Positions 13,101 to 25,762 of a stretch of DNA of 64,000 nucleotides are shown one piece after another. The notes under the pieces were generated by a model. That model did not search any database. It was not told where the DNA came from and was given only the letters and a program-made list of their open reading frames with translations. Position 1 is the first letter of the stretch. Each line of letters begins with the position of its first letter. The position numbers were made by a program, and so were the translations under genes. The stretch is from Distichodus sexfasciatus (taxonomy: Eukaryota; Chordata; Actinopteri; Characiformes; Distichodontidae), in NCBI GenBank assembly GCA_032718565.1, contig JAVGVS010000308.1:62001-126000 (forward strand), in the 5' to 3' direction.

Positions 13101-16100
13101 AACAGTGCTTGTCCTATATTTGTGATTTTAAAATCAGTGAAGGAAAAGTCAAAGTAAACTCTATTGTCATCTCTACTGTCTACAAGTATATAGAGAGACG
13201 AGACAACGTGGCTCCAGTTTCTACAGCACAAAGAGCAAATAAGACACAGAGTAAGTGAAAATATATGGATAGACTATAAAATATATAAACTCTAAACTAG
13301 AGACTACAATATAGTTACATGCAGAATTCAAACTGCAATTTTGATTCTGGAATTATGTTTTTGCATTATATGTGCATATGATCTGGGGCAGTTGAATATG
13401 AGAATTTCTAAACAGGTGCTCTATGAAATATAGGGACAGCAGTCAAATGGGAAAACTACAGCCGGTAATATGTGCAGTAATGTTCAAAGCATGTGCCAAT
13501 ATCGTAACAACAATCAAGTGTATAAAAATTACAGTCAGTAGTATGTGCAAATAATGTTTCACAAGTCACAATATCATTGAAAGACGAGTCACAAATATAC
13601 ACACATGGTAGTATATTTTTACAGGGACAGTACATGAACACGCTAGCAAAAGTCTGAACACAATTTTTTAAGTATTAAGTAAATTTCTAAAATAACTGAT
13701 ATGATGACTATGAGCAAGATTTCATACATTAGAGGTTCTCAGTGTCGGTTTTGATGAACTTTCGATTAAAATGGCCAGCATCATGCATATTAGCACCCAG
13801 TCATTTCTGTTTTTCAAAGAGATCAATAAAAAAAAAAAAAATCAAAACCACATTTCGTAGCAATTCATTTGGAAACGTTTCTTTTTGTTCACGTCCTTTC
13901 TTGCATATCTGCGTGGCCTAGAAGCCTGTGATCACCCCGAGTCCCACACAAGTGGTGCTTTAAAGGCACCCCGAACTTTTCATGAGGCCCTCGGTCATGG
14001 ATAAACAGAGAGAAAAGCCATCAAAGAAACACACAATTGCGCTGAAATTCCTCACATTCTTCCCTGAAAGAGAGGGTTAAATGTCTGGATTGGGCAGGAG
14101 CTGTGTTTTACAAATTGCAATCTCATTGTTTTTTAAGAGAACGCGTGTGACATTTAAAAGTCTCCATTGTCCTGCCCCCCTGACATTCCATGCTGAGCTT
14201 CTTTTTTTTTTTTTTTCTTCCCCTCCCTCTCTTTTTCTTTTTCTATTTTTCTTTCATTCTCTCTTTTGCTAGCAGTTATTTCAACTCCCGGGCTAAATTG
14301 GTAGACGAGCAGACGGCGCAATGCTATTTCTGTTTGTTTTAGGCATTGAAAACCCCAGCAGGGCTCTTTATGTACCTGTCTCACATCCTTTCAGGGCACT
14401 GGCTGTTTCCCATAGCTTCCCTGTGCCAGTTTACCCTCTATACTTAACCTTACAAGAGCGTCAGCGCAAAATGACCTTTTTCTGTGCCTCCAATGCCCAA
14501 AGAAATGTCCTCAGCCCTTTCCCCCCCACCACCTCTTTTTTTCCAGAATCCATCAATTCATTAAAGGTCCCTTTCATAAGGTGTGTGTGTGTATGTGTGT
14601 GGCCCAAATGGCCAAAAAAGAAAGTAAAGGCTGGTGAAGAGGCCAACCCCTTCCCATTTTACTTCACGGCCCCCGAGACCATAACTCACGACTAATCACT
14701 AACACATGCCATTCTTTATAGTCCAAGAATTAGTATTTAACGACTGTCAAACAATATCGAGATTTAAAGGTTAGATGGGCTGCTTGTGACCCTGTTTAAT
14801 TGGAGTATTCTGAGGTAAAATGTGTATAAAATACTAATCTCCGAGCCCCTAGGGGTTTTTAAAGATCTGTACGTACGGATTAGGGATGGGCGATATGAGC
14901 TCAAATCAATATCACGATTAATTTAACTAAAGATGGCACAGAACGAACATATAAAGGAATGTGCTTGAATATGTTAAATAAATAATTTAGCGTAAGATTC
15001 TTTAAAATCCAGTTGTCTTCAATATGCTAAATTATTTATTCTTGAAATAATAATCTCAAAAATGATTGGTTTGAAATACAGTTCTGTAATTGAATTCATC
15101 ACAGAATTACAGAACTGTGTTTAAACAAATACTTTTTGAGACATTATTTTAAAAATAAATAATTTAGCTTATACATATGGGTGTGTAATTATTACATTGT
15201 TTTAGTTAGAAAAAAGTATTTTCTCTTAAGCATAACAGAATAATCTCAGTCATGTATTCAGACATTTTTAAAGCATTATTTTCTGTTTTAAAAAGACTCA
15301 GGGATTGTATCGGATTTGTAGCGTATCGGCAGATATCCATCTTTACAATATCAGTATTGGACACAAATTTAGTAAAATTTTAACATTTTAAGTTAGTTAA
15401 TGATTATTTAGTTTGAGTTTTCTGTCCTCATGTTTCGAAACAGCTAGTTTTTTTACCCTCATATTCCACAGACAAGGTTTGTACTATAAATATGCTCAAC
15501 TATTAAAGTTGGGAATTTTTTCTAATGAAAGAGTGCATATCTTTGTGGTTTTAAAATAATTGAAGGAAACACACACAGATGTAGTGGCAGACTGGATGGA
15601 GCGGAGTCACGTGGTACACACACTTGGTAGTGTGTTTTTAAGGGGACAGTACATGAACACACTGTGGCGCAAGTCTTAACAATGACTTTTAATAGAATTT
15701 CCAAAATAACCGTCACGGGCAAGATTATGTCCATTAGAGGTTCTGGAATGTGGGATTTTTTTTTTAAAGATGTATGTGGTAAGATGAACTTCTGCACAGG
15801 CCTGGCTTAAATGCATCCAGGGGTCAAAGAGGATTAGGGTGAGGTCAGCAACCTCTGAGGAGTGTTTTTAAAAGAGCTCTGGAATATAAAGCTTTTTCCA
15901 CCTCTAGTTTGTCCGACTGCATTTGGTGGTAATTTTGTCGGTGTGATCTCTTTAGCAGGTTGCACATCTCAAATGCCCCTGACTTGTCTGCGTGTGACCT
16001 CTTAACTCCCCCACAAGTCTGCATGTTAGACGTCTCCCCCGGCCAGCGGCACAAAGCAGTCAAATAAGACATGATAAAGCCCTAATCTTCTCTGCCCATT

Positions 16101-17773
16101 AGTTATCCTCGCTCAGAGGGGCAAGCTGCGTGTCTTCAGCTGTAAATTATTCTGTCATGAAGATATTAATGTACTGCCGGTTCCTTTCAACATACATTAC
16201 GTGCTGAAGAATTGCAGGCACTACATGTGTGAGTTTTAGAACCGGGCGATATGATCTCAAATCAATATCACGATTAATTGCACATTTTGCTTGGAGAATG
16301 ATTTGTGAATGATTATTTTTGTTTTTGGGATTTAGTTTTTTTTTTAACAGGATTTTTTAAGATAATGGAAAAAAAGTAGACATGGATTAGAATCTGGTTT
16401 TTAGAGGTGCTGAATGTTGGTATTGATTCATTTTCTACTAATTGCCAAGCTATAATTTTTAACATGTAAACTGTTAATGGGAGATCTGCCCACATGCAGT
16501 GCTAATAGCACCAGAACCTGTAAACCCAAAACCTGTAGCATTAAACCAGTAAAAACTGGAGAGACGTTGCTACCACATAACTACTGACCTTTATGAAATA
16601 TAACGGCAGATTTGCAGTCTAACCTAGGGCTGGACTAAAAATTCAAATCACAATATTTTTGGACCAGATGTTGATATACGATATGTATTTTTTTCCCAGT
16701 TCAGTTTTACTCAATTTATTTGTAAAAATTTGGATCAAATTGCACAGAGATATTACACAATAGACGTAATTAAATATATATTGGCAAGTAACGCTTATCA
16801 ATATTATTTCATGTGTAGGTGCAAATTTGCAATTAAAAAACTTGAAAACTTCTTGCTTTTAAGATGCTAAGCAGGAAGCTGTAGTCACAATGAGGGCTGT
16901 GCTTAAGACCCTCAGAAACTATACACTACAAATTGTTTCTGGTGAAACCTATTAAATTCATATTCACATTATTTTAAGCGATACGTTACAAAATATTGTT
17001 TTTCTTGTGGAACTTGATATATAGGCCTAGTCTAAGATCTGTTTGTGGGTGTACACACTTCTAGTATCTAGATCCACAAATTAAACTATTTTAATGAATT
17101 AGAGCAATCCTTTCATAATCAAAGCCTTTGTTAAGTCAAACGATTTGTCCTCGCTCCGTCACCTTACAGTTAGAAGAACAGGTACGGTTTCCACAGCTTG
17201 ACATTTCCCCCCTTTTATCTCCGACACAGTTTGTGACGCTGTCAGTGAGATCAGACACCGAGGGCCGGCTTTGCAAGAACAAGGTTTGGCCGCCATGCAG
17301 ATGCAGCAATTTGAAAGATTATACGGTTATCCTCCATCCTGTAATCTTCATAGGCCCTCCCAAGAGTGGGGGAAAAAAGAGAAACGGCACACATAAAAAC
17401 CCGTGACCTAACAATTTAAGAATCCTGGTGTTTGCTGCGCTACATGGAACAGGGCTATTACTGGCTTTAAAATCAGAGCACAGATGTGAGGATCCTCTTT
17501 TTACGACGCTTGTTTTTCTCGCTTCACGCTTTGACATTTGCAGGCTGGGGCCAGTAACACACACAAACACACACACACACACACCGGATGAGCTGTACTG
17601 ACCCGGGTTTAAGCTTTTTTTTTTTTTTAATTAACCGTAGTTCTTAAAACCATGCAAGTTGTGTTTTTCAGAGCTGATTGACTTCACACTGACCATTCCC
17701 ACCATTTATCTGCCCCTCTCAGGTAGCCCATAAGCCTTTCTTTTAGCCTCACATGGTAAACGACAAATTTCTC

Positions 17774-18016
17774 AGGGTGCAACGGTTAGGGAGTTGGCCC
17801 CACAGTCAGAGAGTGGCCGGTTGAAGTCCTGTACCAGTATGCTGTAGGTACCACTAAGGTACTCGTGAGCAAGGTACCGTTCACAAGCACTGCTCCTTGG
17901 GCAGTGCTGAAAAGCTGCACAATGCTCCTTCACGGATGGGTCATATGTAGAGGTCACACTTGGCTGTGCTGTGCTGCGCTGTGGTGTGTTCACAATCACA
18001 AATGATCACACACTTA
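17774..18016 (+). mobile_element. tRNA-derived SINE, copy 3
   Basis: Diverged copy with cacggatgggtcatatgtag and the shared tail ending ttcacaatcacaaatgatca. It lies 5' of a family A element. Confidence 0.7.
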
Positions 18017-18054
18017 AATGAATAAAAGACACGCGTGAGCCGCGATGTCGGTTT

Positions 18055-18790
18055 GTCTTTAGGCTGGACCTGAAATCAATATCGCGATTAATTGAACATT
18101 TTATCTCGATTACTGTTAATGGATGAGTAGTTTGGGTTTTTTCTTTGTGGTTTGGTCTCAAAGTTCACCGACAAGGTTTCTACTGTGTATGTGCTTCAGC
18201 TATTGAAGCTGCATTATGTTTTTATAAACAGTTACATGTAGTGCCAGACCAAACGGGGCGGAGTCACGTGACAACACACATTTTTACAGAATTATCAAAC
18301 GTATTACAAACCTTGAAAGTTTGTGAATCTGAACAAATAAGTTCAGGCCCTGGAAAGTTTTTGAAAACAGGCATAAAAAGACACCGTCCTTGAAGGTCCT
18401 TGAATATTTTTTGGGAATTGAAATTTCATGGATGACAACCGCTGTTAACATGTTATTATTTTGCCACCACAAGTTTGATGTAGGTTATACATTCAGTCCA
18501 CTTTCTTGCATTGATTTTGTCCCAACAACTTCTATGCCATTCACAGTCTTTTATTGAATTTGCATCTAAAATTGTTTATTGATAATACATTCAGCGGTAG
18601 CAGTAGGTAAATGCTGCCGCGTGTGGTCCTTGAATTTGAGGATATTGGTCCTGGAAAGTCCTTGAAAGGTCCTCAAATTTGATGTTAACTAAGGTGTAGG
18701 AACCCTGTACAAAAATACCCAACAGGGGCAAGATTATGCCAATTAGCGGTTGTTTCAATAAATTTTTTGATTAATTGCCCACCCCTACTT
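18055..18790. mobile_element. Family A MITE with a second element inserted
   Basis: The outer element begins ggacctgaaatcaatatcgc and ends gattaattgcccacccctac. Between about 18285 and 18710 its homology to the copy at 15590-15740 is interrupted by about 420 bp. The insert contains repeated ggtccttgaa/ccttgaaagt words and ends gtaggaaccctgta, a common teleost hAT-type terminus. This shows relative age: the insert is younger. Confidence 0.6.
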
Positions 18791-19587
18791 GAGGCGTAGT
18801 TTTTTTTGGAGGTCTTTAAAGCCCCTGCATCTAATAATGCGACCGCCCCCAGTTCCCCCACCCGGGGCGAAGGTTGGGGGATTACCAGTCTGCCCTTGGC
18901 GAACAAGCTGGCGGGAGACCCCAGTACGTGGGGGGCGGTCGCTAGGGCCATTGGGCTCCTCTAAATAGTTGCTAGGGACCAGGTATCAAAGGTCCACAAG
19001 TCGCACACAGTCACGGTCATGGAGGGAATTAAACGGCAACAATGAAATTGTTATTCTACAATAATCTGGCCTCTGCGGCGCGGGTCGTGGGGGGGGAGGG
19101 AGAGGGGGGAGCGGGGGACACAGCGGGCCTGTTCAGTCTGTGATCACAGGAGCGTGGTGCTAACACCGGCCCCCACCCTACCATCTCGCTCCGTCCCTCT
19201 CTTCTCTCTCTCCCTTTCTCTCTCTCTCTCGCTCTCATACACGGCTAAGAATAGAGCCTGGTGCCACTCCTAATCTGCTTTCTCAGGCCATTCAGATAGG
19301 TGTTTACTTTTTTTTTTCTTCACCTCCATCTCCTAGGACTTAATTTATCCTTTGTGTGGTCTATGGATGCTGGGGAGAATATGGGAATGTAGTGGGATTT
19401 TAGAGGTAATGAGAGATTAACCGTGCAAATGAAGGCATCGGGGTTGAAGCGACAAGTGACGAATTGCTCGTACCCAGCGTTGTTGACCACAAGTAGCGGC
19501 GTTACTGACATAACTGCTTTTTTTCTATGGATTATCAGTAGGGATGCTGTAGCTTTTTAAGAGTAACTACATTTTTATAAATAGCAA

Positions 19588-19700
19588 AGTCGTCGTCTTC
19601 GTTCAGCTTCACCTGTTTGGGGTCGCCACAACGGATCAGCTGCCTTGCTGTCCGCGTTTTAAGTTTTACAATGGATGATGGTTTCCTCCCCATTTACCCG
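19588..19700 (+). repeat. Teleost dispersed repeat fragment
   Basis: Contains cacctgtttggggtcgccac and later cctccccatttacccgggca, words that recur together in many fish genomes around the phrase 'ggatgcccttcctgacgcaaccctcc'. Here it is truncated and diverged. The element class is not certain. Confidence 0.5.
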
Positions 19701-21271
19701 GGCAAAAAGTAATGTGGCAAAAGTTTTCTCTTTGCAAAGAAGGCTATTTTCACTGCAAATTGGTGGTGAATTGGCAGAAGCGGCTTCTGATAGGCTGTAC
19801 ACGGCGTACGCTGATTGCATTGGCAGATGCCTGATGAAGTTGGAGATCGAGGTCCACCTTTGGAAAGGCTAAGCAAGAGTTTTAAAAGGCTGAATTTATC
19901 TAAATGTATGACTCGGAAAGGCGAAATGGACAGAACTTACACGTTTAACTGTAACTTAATGCAAAATTAAAATTCTCTCCACCTCCAAAAATGTTTCAGT
20001 ATTTAAGATTCATTATTCTTTATTTGTCATATACATAGTACAACATGTAGTGAATTGTACCCTGAACGATCCTAAGACAGTGCAAATCAAAAGATCGAAG
20101 TTAGAAGTTAAACACTGATTAACCTGTTAAGCCCTGAGACTGTTTTACAGATTTTTGCTCTAAAAAAAGGTGCCCAAAATGTCTATTGTTATGCTTTTGG
20201 AATCATTATAAAGGCAACACTTGTGAGATTACTGTGGAATCAGCATACTTTTTACTGAGTCAGAGTGCAGGGAGATGCAACACAGCAGAACATGAAAAAA
20301 AAACATATTATCTGCGTAATCTGCGGAGTCTCTGCTTTCATATGATATACGGTCTGCATGGTTAGCTGTAGAAGTATAGATTCTACAGCCTTATTTCTTC
20401 CTCGTAGACCTGCGCAGTGTTTTTGTTCTTTGTTTATTTATGTGTTTGCTGTTGGAATTGTGTTCTGTTTAGATGAAACCGGTGGAACTCTCCCAGCTGT
20501 TTACTTGCACGGTTTTATCCCATGCACCCAGTCGAAGACGTGAGAATCAATTTCAAACGCTGCTACTGATGCTAAGATGTGATTTCTCTCCGTCTTGTGG
20601 GCTAAACTAGCGATCTCAAAGAAACACGTTGAAATATGAACCAACGCGGAAGTGCACGATGGTGCTTTTTGTAACTTTGCAACAACGAGCGCCAAGACAA
20701 AACACAGAGATAGTGCTCTGGAAGTGAGGTGTTGATCGCTCTCAGTGAAAAAAAAACATTTGGTGGACACAGGCCCTTATCGACGTTGTTAAAAATGTAG
20801 TTCCATATGATGTTTATCAGTTGACTTTATGTGTATGTGTACAGAACAAATATTTAAAAATACTGGACGAAATTGCGTAGATGTAGTTTTTCCCTGTAGT
20901 TTGTAGTGTAGCTAACAATTAAAACAGGAGCTGATTGTAGCTCAGCTATTTTAATTCACAAGTAGCTTGAAAAGCTGCCGCTTGAAAAGTAGCTTCACGT
21001 CGACGCATCAAGGCAGACACGAGACCTTGAGACAACCTCAGGAGCAAGCTGTGTTGAATATCAGATACATCGTTCTGTTCAAGTAACTTTAAATAAATTT
21101 AACCACTCGGTTTGCGCCTCTTGGCCTACAGCAAGAGCTGAAAGGGGCTTTGAAGCTGCTTCCTGAGTGTCAATGTTTGATGTCTTTAATTTCTTTCATG
21201 CTCTTTGACAAAGAAGAGTTTATAACTCTTATTTTTTTGGTTGTGCTTTTCCCCCCCCCTCTCTCTCCCAG

Positions 21272-21412
21272 GTGTCAGCTGGTGTCGTGTCTTGGCTCCG
21301 AGTTCCGCAGAGGTGCAGGTGTGCTGGATATTGTGTACGAGTCTCCCTTCCAGCTCCTCTCCTGTGGATACGACACCTTCATACGCTACTGGGACCTGCG
21401 CGTCTGCTCCAG
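21272..21412 (+). CDS. fbxw4: fbxw4 exon encoding a WD repeat (third from last)
   Basis: A 141 bp exon whose reading frame continues from the 9367 exon (AG plus G completes Arg). It encodes QLVSCLGSEF, then RRGAGVLDIVYESPF and LLSCGYDTFIRYWDLR. Human FBXW4 has the near-identical GAGVLDV.YESPF.LLSCGYDT..RYWDLR at the same place. The YWDLR motif closes a WD blade. The acceptor follows a C-rich tract (cccccccctctctctcccag) and the donor is gttaat. There are no stops or frameshifts. Confidence 0.95.
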
Positions 21413-21808
21413 GTTAATGTGGCATTAGCAGAGGGAAACCTCCTTGTGCTTAATTCAGACTGACTACATTTACAGCATCAATAGACTCGTCTTAGAGCCG
21501 CACAATTCATCAAAAATGAATCAAAACCAACATTCTGAACCTCCAACCGACGTAACCCCATGTTGGTTGTTTTGATTATTTTTTCACCTTCTGGTAATAC
21601 TTTGCCCGGTGTAAGTCCATGTGCTGTCTACTAAACTAAATGTGCTCTGATGTACTGTCTGTGCATCTTACCTTCTTTTTGTAGGACTGCGCAATTCATT
21701 GAAAATCGAATCGATATTTTGAAGCTCTATAATTTTTAAATACCTTTTTTAAATAGCACTGTTAATACTTTCCCCAACGTAGTTTTAAAATCACAAAGGT
21801 CCACTTTT

Positions 21809-22182
21809 AGGGCCTGTGTCCACCAAACACTTTTTTTGTGCTGAGAGCTGTCAAAACCTCACTTCCAAAACTTATCTTTACTGTGGAGAGAAATGGCATC
21901 TTGGCATTAGTGGCAGCGTTTGAACTAGATACTCACATGTCTTTGAGATGTAGAGACTGGGTGCGTGAGATAATCTGTGCAAGAAAACAGCTGGGAGATT
22001 ACCACCGATTTATGTCCCGCCCCTTCCTCAATTTTGATTGGCTAGCAAGAGAGAAGTGACATTGACGAGCCCAGCGCTGCTCTAAAAGCTGAAGGCGCTC
22101 TGAATGCTCTGAAAGCTCATAGAAATAGTATTTAAAAAATAGCCGCTGCCACCGCAAAAACCGTGTTTGGTGGACTCTGGCT
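21809..22182. mobile_element. MITE with long inverted ends
   Basis: Ends agggcctgtgtccaccaaac and gtttggtggactctggctct are inverted repeats of about 22 bp. A second copy ends at 20777 in the opposite orientation (ttggtggacacaggccct). A minus-strand ORF spans it but reads only repeat. Confidence 0.65.
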
Positions 22183-22659
22183 CTTATCCCATAAGGTGTC
22201 TTCTTTTTGACGTTAGCAGTTGACACGTTTGCCTCCAGATTCACTTGTATGTAGCGCCAAGTTTTGCTAAAAGAGGTGAGAGACTTTCTCACCAACGTTG
22301 ACTAATGACCGAGTCGGACATAACTCCGACCACATTGACTTTACGCAGCATCTTCACACGTCATAATTCCTCACACCTAATTCGTGTTGTGATTATTCAC
22401 AGTGTAACAGTAGCCTCTACATGGAGGCAGGACGAAATTTCAACAAGAGGACACATTGGTTGGCTGCTGTTTGAGTGTTACGCCTACTCGCAGCCCATCT
22501 TAACGAACTTTAAGCCACAAGTGTATCTTCGTCGTCTATTTTCACTTTGAGTCAGAGTGGCGTGCATCAGTGCTGCACAGTGTTACAAACCTGTAAAGCT
22601 AGACTTAAATCAGCAACTGCCTAATTTAACGTTACGTCCAGTTAAGTTATACACCTTAT

Positions 22660-23580
22660 TAGGAGTGGACGGTATAAAAGGTGTGCAATATAAATTTGGC
22701 CAACAATAGAGATTTTGATCATACCGGCATACCGCTGAAATTTCCGCTCCTCGCCCGCAAAAATGATGTAATCAAGTCGCGTCAATTGCGCGAAAAGCAC
22801 ACCACGAGGCATTTGTTTTCGGAAAATGGAGAGTGTACAGAAGAGCAGCTCGTTAATAAGACCGGTGCAGCGTCCATAATCCGGACATGGTTTGGATTTA
22901 GGGTCTCGGATACTGAGCAGAAAAACATAATCTGCAGAATATACGCTGTTGAATGAGAGAAGCCAAAGAATGCGCCATTACTTTTCCGGCCTGGGCCCGT
23001 ATGTTAGGACAAGGGAACCGCTCCGTCTGCTGCTCGACACGCCACGTCCGATCGACGGATTTGACCAGAAACGTCCTTTTAATTTAATGGCAGAAATGAT
23101 TAAAGATTCTTTATTTGCCACATGCTTAGTTCTACAGGCATAATGTGCTGAAATGAACACCTGGCTCCCTCGGGAGACTGTGCAAGTCATTGTAAATAAA
23201 AGTAAGAAATTTGAGAAAGTAAATAAATAAAGCTAAGAACTAAGTAAAAACATGAATGTAAAATATTTACATTTATATATTACATTTGAATGAAAGTTAA
23301 ATGATAAGGACATTGGGCCACTTTCACCTTGTGCAATTTCTTTCGTTTTTTGGTCTAAAAAAAGTTAAGACATTTAAATAATACATTTTTACACAGCTGT
23401 AGAACTGAAGAAAACTCAATAAGCTAATGTTTTACACAAACAAGGAAAGAATTGTTACTTTAAAGTAACAGTTATATTGAAATTTACAGATCTAATTATA
23501 TACCGCAGTATATGCCGTCTATCGCCTAGGGCTCAAAATGTACCGCAATATGATTTTTTTGGCCATATCGCACAGCCCTA
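22660..23580 (+). mobile_element. hAT-type element remnant with BED zinc-finger fragment
   Basis: At 22850-22950 an open frame encodes IIRTWFGFRVSDTEQKNIIC, matching the W.WFGF..S...Q....C start of BED zinc fingers found at the N-terminus of hAT/ZBED transposases. The second zinc ligand pair is missing and the catalytic domain is absent. The right end reads catatcgcacagccct, similar to family B ends. Boundaries are approximate. Confidence 0.55.
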
Positions 23581-23633
23581 CACCTTATCAAATTCTGTTA
23601 AAAAAAAAAAAAGCGTCGGCAGTTAAAGCAGAA

Positions 23634-23800
23634 CTGGGGCAGTTGGTAGCCAGTTCAAGTCCCGGATCGGTAAAAGGTACCACTGAGGTACTCATGAGCA
23701 CGGCCCTCAAGCACTGCTCCCCGGAGTCTGACAAAAAAGCTGCCCACTGCTCCTACGCGGACGGGTGAAATGCAGAGGTCACATTTGGTTGTGGTGTGCT
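23634..23800 (+). mobile_element. tRNA-derived SINE, copy 4
   Basis: Forward copy lacking part of the tRNA head. It has gccagttcaagtcccggatc and cagaggtcacatttggttgt. Confidence 0.7.
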
Positions 23801-24643
23801 GTCAGTCGGAAGCTTTTTTAATTAGTAAAAACCTACCATTTTAAAGTAACTTCCCCAAACGTTTGAATACACACACACACACACACGCAAACACACACAC
23901 TCACACTGACCAGCTTCGTTGGTCCGGATCGGGCTTAGTGTGCAGCGAGTAATAAAGTTAGTTATCGAGTCTCTGAGAGCCTGTGAGGAAGATTAGTGTT
24001 CTCAGTTAATCTAATAAGCTCCTCTTGCGCACGGAGCACCATTTAGACACAAAGAAGGAGAGTCGGGCTCGAGTCTCCTCTCGGTTTCTGACCACACGAT
24101 TGTTCCTCCCCCCGTCGGAGAACTGCGCCCGACGGCGGCCATATTGACGCGGCGCCGGGCATCTCCACGGCAACCGCCCCGCGAGCCGTGAGGATCAGTA
24201 TGTGTGAGCTGCTTCAGGGAGGGGGTGTATCGGGGTGGGGGGTGGGGGGTGGAGGGTGGAGGGGGTCAACGAATGGGGCGCAGGGACCCCCACGATCGCA
24301 TATGGGCAGTCAAGTAAGACAAATCGGAGGTGATTGAAAGAGGGCCCCGGAGAGTTTGGGGAGGGGCAAACGTCCCCTCTTAAGATATCAATAATTCACA
24401 GTGTGACCAGTCAGGGGCCAAGATGTGGTCAGTCCTCACTTAAAGAGCAGCTAGTCGTCTGAAAAGTTGTTGTTGCTCCACAGTGGAAGGAGCGTAGTGA
24501 AAATACACACTCCTGAGTTAATTGCTAACGACGGGTGCCAGTGTGAAGCAAGCGATGACAGCGTGTTGTCTCGTGATTGTCATTATACTAGTTGTGGGAT
24601 ATAGAAGCAAGTTTGCTTGTTCGGAAGTAAACTCTTAGGGCGC

Positions 24644-24878
24644 CATACTCTCCTTACGACAAGTTTGTAATCTTTTGCTACTGTCGAGGTGTTGTACACA
24701 CTCCAAAAGTTTTAAGAATGAAGCTGTCTGTATCAGCGTAGAAATGAATTCCGAGACAGTCGTTCGGGACGATGAGGAGTTTGAGGTAGATTTTGACCAC
24801 CGGCCTAAAAACCTTTGGAGTGCGTACGACACCGCGGCAGTAGCAAAAGACCACAAACTTGTCGTAAGCAGAGTATGG
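24644..24878. repeat. Foldback: 70 bp inverted arms around a 94 bp loop
   Basis: 24644-24712 and 24808-24877 are inverted copies (arm word tagcaaaaga / tcttttgcta, and acaaacttgtcgtaag / cttacgacaagtttg). I count about 8 mismatches in 70. Overlapping open frames on both strands follow from the symmetry. No other copy is seen in the window. Confidence 0.7.
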
Positions 24879-25762
24879 ACATTTTTGCAACGATTTTTGT
24901 GTCAGCATATCAACGAACACCACTGACCACTCGGGAGAGTTTCACGTCTTTGCAAACAAAAGTTTAATGCGTATGAGAGAGATTCTCAGAACAGAAGCAT
25001 TCGTCAAAACTTCCATCTTAACCACTGTATTTCATCATAAACTATCAGAAGACAGGGCTTTAAGTGTTAAATACCGAGCTTGTTCTTTTATGAACGGTGG
25101 TGACCGAGGCCCAATTTTCTTCTTGCTGCTTTTGTTTTTATGCCATGTCTCGATTTCTTTTCTAATTTAAAAAGAATTTAAATCGACTCAACGACTGGCA
25201 GCAAAGCTCAGCAGACTATTTTGCTTTAATTGCGTTTATTTTTTTCCCTTTAATTGGAAGTATGCTCAGACTAAAATGTCCACAACAGTTTTCACAGTGA
25301 AAGTGGGAAGTGTCATAATTGATTGCTTTGAAAGTGTCTGTGTGTGTGTGTACATACACGGGAGTCCAGACATCTCCTGTGTGCTCCTGCTGCCCTGATG
25401 TCTGACACACAGCCCTACCACACTCCCTCTCCATGATTTATTCATCACACCATTAATGGAGAATTGATCTCTATTGGCTTAACACACACACGTTTCCCAC
25501 TTTACCCTTCCTGCTGTTCTTTTCAGTCTTCCTTAAAACAAGAGAGCCCCCTCCCATAAAACAAGCAACAAGGGTTTATTTCCTTGTTATTAAGATGCAT
25601 TGAGAAGCAGCATCAGTGGTTCAGTTTGTTCAGTTTCAAACAACAAAACAGTGTTCAGTTTGCTCGGTCATTTTTCAAGTTAACCATAATCCAAGAATGT
25701 ATTAGTTATAAATAACTCAAGATTTTAATTGCATTTAGATTTATGCTTTTGCATATACATTT

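Larger units (their letters stand above)
9433..21271 (+). other. fbxw4: fbxw4 intron, 11.8 kb, repeat-rich with unique islands
   Basis: No coding exon seen. Contents include SINE copies at 9561-9800 (-), 9877-10102 (+) and 17774-18016 (+). TIR elements with gcgatatgacctcaaatca-type ends lie near 11050-11325, 12935-13770, 14883-15800, 16235-16350 and 18055-18790. There is also (GT)n plus a T-run at 11528-11594, (CA)n at 17560-17583, a common teleost dispersed repeat at 19588-19700, and a minus-oriented TIR element ending at 20777. Non-repetitive, more GC-balanced islands lie at 10440-10980, 13860-14160 and 15790-16215, and are discussed as possible enhancers. Confidence 0.7.

Noticed and set aside
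14081..14695. ORFs of 63-124 codons in the fbxw4 intron
   Set aside because: They run through T-rich and GT-rich low-complexity sequence, with no splice or domain support.
24675..24926. Overlapping open frames on both strands near 24.7-24.9 kb as small genes
   Set aside because: They arise from the inverted-repeat symmetry of the foldback and show no family resemblance.
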